A stretch of 64,000 nt of DNA from Phallusia mammillata (Eukaryota > Chordata > Ascidiacea > Phlebobranchia > Ascidiidae). The DNA lies in NCBI GenBank assembly GCA_003260075.1, contig QLIY01000615.1:12811-76810 (forward strand), given 5' to 3'. Position numbers and translations under genes: made by a program. The notes below the pieces were generated by a model. It saw only the letters and a list, made by a program, of their open reading frames with translations. It had not been told where the DNA came from and searched no databases. This document shows, one piece after another, positions 25,763 through 56,400 of the stretch. Numbering within the stretch: position 1 is the stretch's first letter; each line of letters opens with the position of its first letter.

Positions 25763-25965
25763 ACTCAATTTAACAAGCTTCGTGCAGTCGCCGAGTCTAA
25801 GGCTGCTGGTGTTGATACATTCGCGAAACATTTCCCAGCGGCGTCGTTGTGTTTTGCCTCAAAACAGTGTTGTGCTGTTGTTTTGTCAGGCCACTCTAAT
25901 TCGCAGCTGAAAAAACATGTCCGGAAGGTGAAAATCAAGCACTGTAAGTTGATTTCGGCGCTCTG
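25763..25965 (+). CDS. Possible terminal exon of an unidentified gene
   Basis: After a plausible acceptor (tttttgtgttaaaag), the frame runs from LATQFNKLRAVAESKAAG through HSNSQLKKHVRKVKIKHC to a stop at 25963-25965, followed 3 nt later by an AATAAA. There is no upstream ATG in frame, so a 5' exon would be needed; none was found. The allelic copy (26004-26149) differs at five codons, three of them synonymous third-position changes (TTC/TTT, AAA/AAG, TGT/TGC) and two conservative (A to V, V to I), which supports coding. Family not recognised. Confidence 0.4.
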
Positions 25966-25991
25966 AATCAATAAACGCGTTTTGGCAACTC

Positions 25992-27004
25992 GGGGGGGGG
26001 GGGCCGCGAAACATTTTCCAGCGGCGTCGTTGTGTTTTGCCTCAAAACAGTGTTGTGTTATTGTTTTGTCAGGCCACTCTAATTCGCAGCTGAAAAAGCA
26101 TGTCCGGAAGGTGAAAATCAAGCACTGCAAGTTGATTTCGGCGCTCTGAATCAATAAACGCGTTTTGGCAACTCGGAGCCCTAAAAGTTCAAGTAACAGA
26201 CACAATAATTTCAACCATAATACAAATATACTAAAACTTTGACTTGTCATTCGTATAAAATAAATAATTGTCTAGAAAGCTATTTTACTGCATTTTGTTT
26301 CTTTTTCGCGCAACAGATCTAAAGTATTTAATAATGTGATATGGATCACTATGATGTAAAATTTTCTTTTGGTGGTAACCATGAATGTTTGCAAGCAACA
26401 GCAAAACGGTAGAGCTACTAAGTTACTAGCACGGTAGAGCTACTAACACCATAACGCAAATAACAACCAAAGGGGGGGGGGTGGTTACCTAGACAACGCG
26501 GGTCCATTAATTGTCGCGGCAAACTTAATCACACATTCAGGCTTGTGCTGTGTTAACACAGAAAGTGTTTTTGTGTTAAAAGCCTTAGCGACTCAATTTA
26601 AGGGGGGGGGGCCGGAAACTGTTCGTAAATATTTTTTGATAGTGACTTAAGCAAAACAGTACACACAAGTTAAAATACCAAGTGAGCTACCGGCTAACAT
26701 TGCATACAATGCATGTGGGATAAAAATATCAGCAATGTTTTGTACTTCAGGGGGGGGGGGGTTGTTATTTGCGTTATGGTGTTAGTAGCTCTACCCAGCA
26801 AAACACGTTCTTCTTGTCACCCAATTTCTTGAAACGATACACGCTCTCTAGTGCTACCTGGCGAAAACTGTTCGTGAATATTTTTTTAATAGTGACTTAA
26901 GCAAAACAGTACACACCACACAAGTTAAAATACCAAGTGAGCTACCGGCTAACATTGTATACAATGCATGTGGGATAAAAATATCAGCAATGTTTTGTAC
27001 TTCA
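25992..27004. repeat. Scrambled block of allelic contigs with four G-run junctions
   Basis: Junctions at 25992-26003, 26472-26481, 26602-26611 and 26750-26761. Piece 26004-26176 repeats 25820-25991; 26482-26601 repeats about 25655-25765; 26612-26749 repeats 26862-27004. The start of the piece at 26762-26796 is the reverse complement of 26424-26470, so one contig is inverted. The true order is not recoverable here. Confidence 0.8.
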
Positions 27005-27266
27005 GGACCTCTTTAACTCTGATTTTTACCGTTAGTTGTTTGAAAAAAGAATAAGAAAAAAAACTATTTGTTTACCCAGCTGACTGAGCACATTACCAAA
27101 AGTATGAATAGCCACAAATATAGATTTGGTACTCATACTTGTTTAAACTTTGGATAAGATATGTTCTAAGTGCAGTATTTTTCTATATTTACCAACTAGC
27201 CGACTTGTTTAACCTAAACCTGGTCTAAGTCAACTACAACACCTTCAACGCGACCAATTCATTTCA

Positions 27267-27960
27267 ACAGCGCTTTTCAACAACATGGGTTTCGGGCATG
27301 AACATGGCGACAGCCTGTAAGAGCTAATACAAAACTTTTAATATCGGTTTGACGGCTGACGTTAATATATTTAGGCAGAAGCGTCCTTTGTCTTGTAGTT
27401 TAGGTATTGTGTTTTAAATTCGAACTTGCTAGTTTTTATTCAAGTCCTACTGCGTTACATGTGTTTTGCTACAAAAACTACTGGAAGGATAAATGCTGTG
27501 CCACGGCAATTGCTAAAATCATGCCTTTTTAATTGGAACCATTACTTACAATTTAGCAAAAGTGACAAGACAGCACACTATTGTCTGTAAGCCACTTGAA
27601 CGGCCGGGGGGGGGGTCAACAGCGCTTTTCAACAACATGGGTTTCGGGCATGAACATGGCGACAGCCTGTAAGAGCTAATACAAAACTTTTAATATCGGT
27701 TTGACGGCTGACGTTAATATATTTAGGCAGAAGCGTCCTTTGTCTTGTAGTTTAGGTATTGTGTTTTAAATTCGAACTTGCTAGTTTTTATTCAAGTCCT
27801 ACTGCGTTACATGTGTTTTGCTACAAAAACGACTGGAAGGATAAATGCTGTGCCACGGCAATTTCTAAAATCACGCCTTTTTAATTGGAACCATTACTTA
27901 CAATTTAGCAAAAATGACAAGACAGCATACTATTGTCTGTAAGCCACTTGAACGGCCGGT
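27267..27960. repeat. Allelic overlap, about 340 bp twice (G run 27606-27615)
   Basis: 27267-27605 and 27616-27960 differ by about five single bases. No coding frame is recognised in either copy. Confidence 0.85.
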
Positions 27961-28173
27961 CGACCGTTTAGCAATTAATAACCAGTCTTCTTTCGCGAAA
28001 ACGGCATTTACTTGACGCTTGTACGAAGCTAAAAGTCATTGCCAAGATGGAAAACGACAGGCGTGGTCGGCGCAGTCAATTTTGGCTCCTAAAACTTCAT
28101 GTTTATCGCTAAGGAACATGGAAAACGGCACAATAAGGCTGAAAGTCGCATGGAAAACACCAGAATAATTGAC

Positions 28174-28400
28174 AGTGTTCCCACCAGCTCTGTGGCCACA
28201 ATGACATTAACTGTGGAACGCAATTGCCGGGTATAGTTTGAGTGAAGCGGTTTCGCGGAGTTTGCTAGCGTGCGCTACTTACGGGGGGGGGGGCAGTGGT
28301 CCCACCAGCTCTGTGGCCACAATGACATTAACTGTTGAACGCAATTGCCGGGTACAGTTTGAGTGAAGCGGTTTCGCGGAGTTTGCTAGCGTGCGCTACT
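28174..28400. repeat. Allelic overlap, about 108 bp twice (G run 28283-28293)
   Basis: 28174-28282 and 28294-28400 are near-identical copies of one segment. No gene is recognised. Confidence 0.8.
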
Positions 28401-29009
28401 TACACTGTAAACATAGCGAGCTAATAGTAGCTATCGTCGTTTCATTATGCTAAAACTGCTGGTCCGAGAATGATTTCATGGCGCAAGGGTCGAACTAGAT
28501 TGTAGCGTCAACGGGACGTAGGGCTAATAATTTTCGCACGGTAAACGGTAAAGCGTGACTGGTGCTAGCAACAGTAACGACTGGTTCCGTAAAACACTAA
28601 CATTGCGTAATTTTTAATTATTCCGTAATAGGCGGGGTTTAGGGGCGTACAGTTTAAATCGCGTACGCTAAGAAGAAGTTTTGATTTCATTTTCGCGAAC
28701 TTCAAAGGGTTTGCCTGAAATTAGAATTTAACCGAGGCCATTTTCAAAATGCTAGTAAAAGGTCAAGACTGCTTGAATCCAAATATGGGAACGTATTTGT
28801 ATTATGACACGTATATATGTATGTCTTGATTTTGGGTTTGTGTTCATTGCTTCATGTTTAACAAATGAAACATGTTAGCTTTATTAATGCCGACTATTCT
28901 TGCTTAAACATCTACAGCGCTTGTAAAACAAACCCAACTAGAAAAACAGGCTTTTCGTCCGGCATATGTAAATCTGCACATTGTGCAACTTTGGGCAGCT
29001 GCAAAGCAA

Positions 29010-29066
<57 letters not shown>

Positions 29067-29950
29067 GCTATCACGCTGCCCATAGAAATCAAAATTCACG
29101 GTTTCATTAAGTGTCTTGGTGCCAACCAAATCACAAAACACGTCGATATGTTAAACTGCAGTTTAGCCTCAATGTCGCGATTTAAGCTTATTCGTATTGG
29201 CAAGTCTTGCACAGCGTTTCAATATGCCCGCTCACTTACCACGAATTCAGTAACCACGACGGACAGCCAGCTTAGCAATTTGCCTCGGCGGTGGCGTCCC
29301 GGTGGCGCCAAGCGTCCTTTTCGGATCAAACGCTCTGGAGACCTCTATGACGTAACAGTTTAATTGTTATAATCGCGTGGTGATCTAGAACGGTAGTTGA
29401 GTCGATGCGCGATTTGGACGCGGGCAATTTTCCGCGAGTGATTTTTCGTTCCAGCGACAGCCGCTCTGTCGAAGTTTTAATTAAGCCCAAGTTTTCGACT
29501 TCTTTTTCGCTTTGTTCCTTTCGCGGCGTCATCGATCACGTGATAAATTATTCATCGTCGTTTCGCGCGCTTGGCAGGGAAAATGAAAAAAGTTGACTTT
29601 CTTGAATTTTATTGCAACGCGAAACAATGACGTCAAGATGCCTATCCGATGACATCATCTTTGCAAAGCTTAAATTTAACATTCCGTTTCGAATTAATAA
29701 AAAAACGCTTACTTCTACTTGACATGTAAAATAACACCTTTAATGTTTCCATGAGACTTCAGAAGCCAACTATTCAGCAAAATGGGGTTTTAATCAATGC
29801 TTGGCTACCAGTACATATGTTGTAATGTACGTGTGCACATATATATGTAACTGAGGCCCCAAGTGAATGAATGTCTATTGTCAAATGGCAAAGACATTAA
29901 CTTCCGTTTCTCTGTCCTAGCATCAGCACTCGACCATTCAAGAAGTTGTC
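28401..29950. other. interval without recognised gene, with 56-nt G filler at 29010-29065
   Basis: A plus-strand frame at 29066-29360 and one at 29405-29596 are open but show no known motif, start context or splice support. 28.2-29.6 kb is relatively CpG-rich with TGACGTCA-like sites (for example TGACGTCA at 29630), so regulatory function is possible. Confidence 0.35.
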
Positions 29951-29956
29951 TTTATT
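29951..29956 (-). terminator. Candidate MIDN polyadenylation signal
   Basis: TTTATT on the plus strand reads AATAAA on the minus strand, 1.1 kb after the midnolin stop. It is the first such hexamer noted downstream and would give a long 3' UTR, as usual for midnolin in vertebrates. Confidence 0.4.
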
Positions 29957-30781
29957 CACAAACCAGTATATGGAGACGGTTTTGTGTGTTTTTTTATCGT
30001 ACAGACGCGGCCGCCACGCTGAGCAATTAAAAAAAGAGCGTACAACAACAGAGAAACGCGTTTAGGAGGGAGTAAGGGTGGAGAAAAGAAAAGCGACACA
30101 AAAAATGACGTCTTCGGCGCGGCCGGGCCAAGAACGCAAGTAGGAAAACAAAAAAGCAGATCAAGGTTGGACAACTTACGACGGCAAAGTGGAGGAATTG
30201 ACTAAATTAAACTATGGATGGCTTGTGGTGCGACCACACTGGCGCACGCGGGTCACCAATAGAGTTAAGTACAAGAAAACTAAACAGGGTTTACGCGGTG
30301 AAAACGAAACAACTGATATGTTAGTGAGTTGGTCGCTCTGTGTGAAAATGCGCCGGGCCGATTGGTAGCCATGGCAACGAAAAGAGAAAAACTGTTGGCG
30401 CGATGAAAAGGTGTTCTGCTGCCGCAGTTGGAAGAAGGAAAAACAGAAACGAAAAAACTTTGTCCGTGAGGCGTCAGTAGTTGCCACATGGTGTCGCTAG
30501 CGAGTGACGGACAGAAAAACAATTGCGAACTGCGGAGGTAGTTGGGAGTTTACATACGTACATATATACAGAAGGGTCGTGTATATATATACGCGTGAGT
30601 GTTTTTCGGGCTCCTGTCCAGCGACAAGGTGGGCTATGGCGGTCGCTAGGTGGCGTGGAGCGGGAGTGAGCGACCGTCGGGTCACGTGGTATCATATGGC
30701 GGAGAAACATGCAAAAAAATTTACGCGTGGCGGCGACAAAGGGCAGCGGTTACTGAGGTGCCAGGCTGGTGAGATCTCATG

Positions 30782-30832
30782 CAAACACACACATACACGC
30801 GCGCACACACACAAACAAACGCATTCGCGCAC
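30782..30832. repeat. CA-rich microsatellite
   Basis: Imperfect ACACAC/CGCGCA tract (acacacacatacacgcgcgcacacacacaaac) in the probable 3' UTR of midnolin. Confidence 0.7.
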
Positions 30833-31076
30833 GCTACGCGAGAGCTGCACAGCGCCCTCTGGCGAGAGCAACAAACAAGTACGTGAGAAAAAAAGAAATA
30901 AACAAGGTATAAAACAACTAAACAAACCAACACAAAACGAATGCGGTGCATTTTTTAGGGGAGAGGGGTGCTGTGTACAAGCCGTTTTCGCCCTTTTCGC
31001 TGCAAGGGGACTTCTCAAGGAGACTTCATCATACGGCGTCTGAAGTAAAGCGTGTCGCGGCGTTGCGCTTCGCTGA

Positions 31077-48384
<17,308 letters not shown>

Positions 48385-50486
48385 TTTTAGGGCTTTTGCT
48401 TCACAAAGTACCAAATGCTTGACAGATTTCGATCCAATTTCTGTTGCAGTTTTGTGCCCAAAAAATTACCAGGCAGTTTTGTAAGCCTACTCAAACAGTT
48501 TTCTACTTTTTAGGCTTACAACTGAATATATTTTTCCTAAAAAATACCTGAAACATTATTTGGTATAGTCAGTTAAACAAAATATGTAACCTGGTAACAG
48601 AAAACAGACCAACAGTACTAACCAAAAATGGTTTGTATTTGTATTAAGAATCAAGATACCATACCACAAAACTTTTTACAATCTTACTCATTTGGTACCC
48701 TTAATCTTAATGTAGGGGTACTTGGTAATGGTAACCTAAATGCACACACCTACAACACATCTCACTCTATGTAACCTCGTTTAATGGCTCTACTAAAACA
48801 CTTTACATGTTACCTTACTGACTAAACCAATACGTAAAGCAGCACTCTCCCTACTTCGTACAACTGTGCAAGCATTTAACGAAGTGACACGAACGCACTA
48901 ACAGCGGCTGCAAGCGAAAATGTAGGTTAATGCCAAAAGAAAAGCGGCGTACAGATTTAAAGCCGACATACAGCGAACCGAACTGCCAGAACGCATACTT
49001 CGTCAAGCCCATTTCCCAATAGCTCGAACCGACCCACTGCGTCGCACCACCGCGTACTGTTTGCAGAATAAAAGCTCACAGTGCGAGCGGGCTTTACAGA
49101 GAAGCTGCCATACAAAGAACGGCTCGAACGAGGCGAGAGCAAAAAAAGAGAGAGGCACAGTGAGAACGGCCTGCTGCTGAGGACCGGACAAAAAAGGCTG
49201 GTCGCGTTGCGTCGTGAGTCGGCCAGTGAATCTTCGGGCTTCGTCACTGCGTGTTTGTTTTTGCGCTTTGTCGGCCAAACATCGTCAGCTGGCACGGTTC
49301 GGATTTGCCCAGCTAGTCCGACCCGCACGCCCGTCATCAATTCGTGATTTGGCGGAATGCTTAAGTCAGCGCCTGATCTTACTTGTGTTAAATGGTAAGA
49401 GGAAAAGAATGCGCCATGCAGCAGAGAATATCAACAGAGGCTAGGTCAATATTTTTAGAGCCTGTTGAAAATCATTCAGCCGTCCCACTGCCATAACAAT
49501 AAAACGCTTCATAGCTTTTAACCCAAAAGTCTAGTTTGAATTTCTTTTCCTACAAAATACGAAGCAAAACCGGTCGACCTCTAAAAAGAAATTTCATCAC
49601 TTATGTGCAACACAACATACAGGCACAGAAATGGCGACTGTTTATTACTTTTCGTGCTATATTATTTAACAGTGCAACCACCAATTTCGATAGCAGCGCC
49701 GTTATTTTGTGGCTAATGTCACGCTAAATAATTCAAACGAGATCATTTTCCACCCAGAACTGTGACTGAAATTTGAGCCTGGAAAAATTAAATATAGGTC
49801 ACGCATCTCTTGCGACACCTCGAGGATTCTTGACACTCGAAGCTGAATCAGTCTCTGCGTACAGCATTTATTTTGTCACAACACCAGAAAGAAGTTATTG
49901 CAAGGCAAACAACAAGAAAAAATGCAAAATTAAGGCAAAATGAAACTTTCTCTATCAATTTGTAGGCAGCAACTGAAAACGGTCATGGGATGTACGATAA
50001 TACAGTACAACAAATTGATAAATTTTCAGAAAAAATGTCAATCGGAAGAATTTTATGTTGGCTAGCACACAACGAAAACTGAACAAAAACAGGCTTATAA
50101 GTAACAATGATATCCAGAATGAGAAAAAACAAACACTTCGGTCAAATTGAAAAACGAATGCACTTTGTAACTTTTTTACTCCAACGATAATTCTTTCGGT
50201 AACAGTGCGTTTATTTGCGCAAACAAAGTTAGTGAACTTTTTGAAAAGCCAAAATCTTGTTCTTGATTTTTCTCCCTACCCTTGTTTTAAATTAATCAGC
50301 AGACAAGTAACATAATTCAAGGAAGGATTAGACAGACCCTAAACATAGTGGTTTTATGTAGTCAATTCGTAAAACATTGGAAATTAACACAGATTTTGTA
50401 AGAACCTTGCTTTCCAATACAACCGTACTGCATATCACAACAAAAAAATCAAAGAACAAGAAAAAGCAAAAAAATGCGATAACAAG
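48385..50486. other. MIDN 5' flank and kelch-gene 3' flank
   Basis: 48.9-49.35 kb is CpG-rich and could be the midnolin promoter, about 0.5-0.9 kb upstream of the start codon. On the minus strand AATAAA (plus TTTATT at 49867-49872) lies 615 nt after the kelch-gene stop and may be its polyadenylation signal. No other gene is seen. Confidence 0.4.
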
Positions 50487-53400
50487 TTAACCAAACTTAT
50501 CAATGGGCACACAGCCATGCATACATCTTGATCTTTTCATTTTTATTTCTTCTTCAACGTTTCCAGTTTCGAAGTCGATGACAAGCATGTGGTTAAGAGT
50601 GGTGCTGCCTTTTTGTCCGCCACTGATCACCAATTTGCCGTTGAAAGCTGCCAGCCCTGTTGTACATTTTTTTCTTAATTTGACAAGTTTTATTAACAAC
50701 ATAACTGCTTCTGTACAGTATAGATCGTATTGCAGTCATTTTGTGCTCCATATAATCACTACCTACATCTACATACGGGATGGGCCAAAACTGCAATTGT
50801 TTTGTTTGGTCGAGTACCGAGCATCTCACGTAAATGCTCGGTACATTGTGGCGTCATAAACATTCCCAATTACACGCTAGTTTTGCAGCATTTTAAGGTC
50901 CCTTACGTCAGGGGTCCGCAAATACTTTTTGACGCGACCCTAACAAAATTGCTCTAAATTCTCGCGACCCAAGCATTTTGTTAGCATGTAAGTTTGTACT
51001 AAACAACTAAATATCAATATTAGTATTATGCTATTGCCAGTTGATATTTTCACATAAAACAGTAGGTAAACGAACGTATTTATTCTAACAAAAGAGAACT
51101 GCATGCTTGCACAGGTGCGCTTAACTTATTGCATTTTGACATAGACAGTATGTAACAGTTACGCGTAACTACGCGTAGTCATACGTATGTAACAATGTAA
51201 AAATTAATTAAAAGGTTGAAAAAAGCCGAAGTTCTTTATTAGCTGTAGATGCGATGCTCATATTGATGGAAAAAAAATTTGCGACCCAGACTGCAAGGTC
51301 TCGCGACCCAAATTTGGAAAATGTGATAAAAATGATACTAAATTTAACGTCAGGCCCGAATGAAGCCCGTTCCATTTAACATGTGCTGTAAGGTTAGCTA
51401 CACCAACCCATACGGCCAAAAGACCACACCCGACTAACCCTGTCAATAACTATCAAAATTTGTTGAAAAGGGCCCGAAAGTTGGTAAAAAATGCGGCAAA
51501 AATGATACTAAGTGTAAAGTAAGCACCGCATAAATCCCGTTTTTATTGAAACTCAAGACGGAGTTTGACCTAAACTAAACCGTAGTAGCCCGGCCTGACT
51601 TACAACTCTACAACTAATTATAGGATTTGAACTCACCGGCAAACTCGAGATTGACTTCATGCAGTTCGCGCCACTGCTCCAATGTACAGGTGCTGGGATC
51701 GTATCGAAATATCGAACTTGCGTTGTTTGAAATCATGTAGAAGTGGTCACGGTAGAGTGCACACGACAGTCTCGCCAGAGGGCGTCCGAGTGGCAACTGA
51801 CTCCAACTGAAAAAAGGTAATTTTGATTTCTATGTTTCGAGATTAATATACTGTTTTCAGGCAAAATTTTCCGTTTTGTCCAACTGCCAATTCGATAGCC
51901 TTGCGATTATGACGTCATATATACATAGGGTGACGTCACTCTTTTACACGTTGTCGTGTATTACATACTAAGCGAGGTTAGCCTGTAGTACGTCATGTTT
52001 AAAAGTTTTTTTTTTCTATTACTGTACCAGTATATAGTATGATTTGAACACAACAGAATCAGCAGTCAAAAATGCTATTGTTAAAAAAAGTTATGATATA
52101 TAGACAGAGGGTCAAATAAAGAGTGTCCGACATTAAAAAATGAACTCAACTTGAATATTAAACGTATGTCAAGGTAGCGGATACTTCCTACGTAGGCACA
52201 CCGCATAAAAAAGATTCATAGCAGTTACATCATGGCCTTATCACAATATGCAATGTAAACGCGTACGTGATGTGCATTTTAAAATCTCGTCCGGCTACTA
52301 TTTCCCATTATCAAAAGAACGCTGTTCCCCTATCATATACTGCACAATGCAAATAGCTACTTCCACTTGACGTGTATTATGGTCGGCAAGCTATCGGTTA
52401 TGTCAAAGTCAGCTGAACACGTTATTGGGCATGTTAAAGTATAACATATAAGAGATGACTTTGGCCCATGCCATATAAGCTGTTTTAGATACGTTAAGGC
52501 ATAATAAACTAGTACTGCTCTTCCAGCAGTTTTTATCATAAAAAAATTCGACGTTTCGACGTCCCATACAAGATGCCGTCATCAGGATAATGTCATATCT
52601 TGCAAAACAATTTTTACATAAAAAGGCATATTATAGTACTTTACAATATTTGGGATTAGACATTGCTTCTAAAGCACAACAACACACATTAACATTATAT
52701 GCTTTCAACAAACATTACTAAGGACCCCATTCCAGGGAATCAATACTGTCAAGTGGCTCGTATTTTCAGCCGAGAAGGCTACATTGGTTCAGCAAACCCA
52801 AATAGATCGAAACATGTGCCCACAAACCTGCGGGTTCAAAAACCGAAACCGGCTGTTTCCCTCCAGGTTGTACATCGGGTGCAATCCTACAGCAGAACTA
52901 ACTACACAAGTACCATTGTAACTGGATCATGCACTTTAGTGTTGGGGGCCTGTGGGTGAACCTCTGGGCCAGACGGGGTTAAACTTTAGGAGGATCAAGT
53001 TTGGATAACTAACTGATATGTGTGTAAATTTGAATAAGTTTGAAGCAATCTTTCTTGACCAACGGTTGGAACAAGCCAGCCACAATTGATTCGATACTCC
53101 ATGAATTTTTAGCGTGATTGCTGTTTTACGAAACCGTTCAACAAAGACAAATTTAGAAAAGCAACAATGCAACTCAAATTAGACTTTACTTGAGGCACCA
53201 AAAGTGTAGTAAAAGAAATAGCATGATGGCCCATTTGTTGCTGGCAACTAGATTGATCGACATAACACCAAATAGGTGCGAAAATGTACAAGAGATTTGA
53301 ATTCATAACCAACCTGTCCTTAAGAGGGTCGTAACCCCCCCCCCAGAAATAGCATGATGGCCCATTTGTTGCTGGCAACTAGATTGATCGACTTAACACC

Positions 53401-56400
53401 AAATAGGTGCGAAAATGCACAATAGATTTGAATTCATAACCAACCTGTCCTTAAGAGGGTCGTAGCATTGAATACAGTCGAGGATAATTTTGCTCGATGT
53501 GCTTGCCTCTTCCGTCATACTGACGCCACCAATGACGTAGAGCTTCTCTTTGTAAGAAAGAACTCCTGGATTTCAAAAAATTACTCTATTTAATTTTTAC
53601 TCAAGATTTGTATCTAATGATATAGTGGGCCATTGTCGAAAAGGTTAATACTCAAGCCGTGTTTCTCAAAGAATATTTTTTACTTCAAACTTTAGTTGAG
53701 TCTGCTTATGGTCATGCTGAGAAAGAGTCCAAAAATAAAAGAGAAATAAACTAAAACTTAACAATTATGTAAAATATGTATGGGCTAACAGTGTCTTATC
53801 AGGGTTTTTTTCTTTAAGAAAGTGTACCGACATTACAAGATATATTTGTAAAAACGTTTGACCAAGGTGTTTTTAGCGAAACTTTTTTGTTGTGCGGGCA
53901 AAATCTAAAGGCTAAAAACAGCAACCTAACTGAAAATCATGTTTTTTTTGTCATCTGCACCAGGCATTGAAGTCGCTAGTTTCTGTTATTTGATGCAACA
54001 AAATGAACTTACACCAGTTCACGAAATCCCCAAAGGCTACAACGCAAGGTTTTCGGACTAAAAAAAGCTTTTTTCGTGCAAGCGGTGCAAAAATTGCTGA
54101 AACCGTTTTGACAGTTTGTGGAAACTACACGACAGTTCAAAAATCCCCGCAAATCCGATAACCAAAAGCCCTAGAGGCATATTCATCGCCATATATACCT
54201 ATTCTATGCAGCGTGCACGTCACGAAAACGGCATTTCCTAAAAACTAACGCTTTATTCTCTATTATCCAACACATTGCATAGACGAATTTTAATAAGAGC
54301 TCCTATCCTTCCCCCCCCCCTATTCTCTATTATCCAACACATTGCATAGACGAATTTTAATAAGAGCTTTGTATAAGAGATCTTAATAAGAGATCCTCTG
54401 CATCTATTCTTAAACAAAAAACGGCGTAATTTTTCGCACACCTCCCACACAGCTATAGAGAATGGATCATGCAAATGGACAGCGGGTTCGGTTACCATTC
54501 TTTGGACCAGTCACCACACGACGACTGGTTATTGCCTGTTTCCAGCGTTTCTGGCGAAAACTAACACCCACGACTGGACCCCCCCCCCCAAAAACTTATT
54601 GCTGTCAGGCATAATGTATAAACGAGTATTTGCTCCTTCGGTAGTTTTTATTCCCCCCCCCCCCCCCTGCCGTATACGGTGGCGGTAATTTCCACGCAAA
54701 GCTTCGGTGTCCATTGTCTTCGTGGTACCATGGGGCATAATTTCTACGCAAAATACCCACGCCTTTGCCGCACAGTTTTCTATTGAGAAGCAAAACGGCC
54801 CAGTTTGGCAATATTGAGAAGATATAAAAACTTATTGCTGTCAGGCATAATGTATAAACGAGTATTTGCTCCTCCGGTAGTTTTTATTGTAAATAATCGA
54901 CGTTTCGATGTCTCAAATAAGACGCCTTCTTTAGGATAATGACATATATCGGAAGACACAGGTATTATTCTAACTGTCGTAGCTACTTTTCTCTTTTGGT
55001 AAGAAATAAGTATGCTGTTTACAATGGAAAAAATCTACATTATTGTTGACACATTGCCCAACGAACAAGGCTGATTTAACTGAACTGAAATCTTCAGTTG
55101 TTGCAACGATTATCTGCAGCTATGAATGATATGCACGCCTTTAACTAATTAGTTGAGTTATAAGACAAGGACACACATGTGGTGACAACGTTGTTTTCGG
55201 TAGTCTTTTGAATTGGTATGAGCTTTTTGATTGAACGTAGTGTGTTTGATCAACAAAATGCCAATTACCTACCGCTTACACAGTGGCCACGTTTTGTCTG
55301 GTGTCCTTTTTCTTTGTTTCTCAACTTTTTGATGTGCACGATTTTACCAATTCTGTACTATTTGTCAGCTTATTGTAACCCAAAAGTCAACGTTAAAAAG
55401 TGTACTTGCTACATGGTTTTAACAACCATTTATGGAAACTTACATAACGTCCATTACAGAATATATAAATAGCCATATTTCCAAACATCTCGTAGGCACT
55501 AAAATATACATGGACATGAAAATTCGATTTGGCATGTGCTATATGCACGTTAACGATCTCGTATAACCCATAACAAACGAAGGTCGGATACACGGTACAG
55601 CAGCAGGGCATACGCCGGTTGCATAACTTACCGGGAGAATAGCACCTCTTCGGGAGCGGTTTGACTTTCTCCCACCGGTTGAAGTCAGGCTTGTATCTCT
55701 CCACATTGTCGAGCACCCCGGGCTTCTTCCGGTTCTTCGGCGAAGCCATGAGGCCGCCTGCGCCGCGAAAAGAGCAATTAATCGCCGGGGTCGTGTGACA
55801 CCGCATCGCGCGTGGATAAAGGTAGGAAGGATGCAGTGTAACCAGATAATACGGCGACGACATTTACATGCATACGCTCAGCATCGCACGCCGCGGTCGT
55901 TTGTGATGTCACAGTCGGTAAGGATGCGCGCCAACGGACGTTGCAATTCTGGTTAGCGGCGCTTTAACGAATAGAGCAAGAATTGCCGCGTCACCGCAAG
56001 GCATAATTAGCAGCCTGACCGCGTTTTACGTGAGAATGCGTTTAAGTGGCGAATGTCCTAAGTAGGAATATAGGAAACAGCGTATATTCCTTATCTTTTA
56101 ACCACACCGGGAACAGGTAGTTGTTGGGAATAGCTTTTGTGACGTTAAAAGGTCTGTGCATGTGCGCATTGTAAACGGTATTTTAAGAAACGTTTTAATC
56201 CAAAATCTTATTTTGCCATTGAATGACGAATTTCAAATTTCCAGCTTTTAATTTGTTTAATATGCATTGTGACGTAACAAACACGCGGTTCGTTTCCAAT
56301 CACACATTTTCTCGGCGAAAACAGACGTTTTTCGTTTTCAACTCAAAGACCGCGTATTCTTTTTTCACTTGAATTGCACGTTACAACATATGGGCATTTG

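Noticed and set aside
27267-27960. Recent segmental tandem duplication
   Set aside because: The copies meet at a 10-nt G run and differ at about the level seen between alleles elsewhere in the window.
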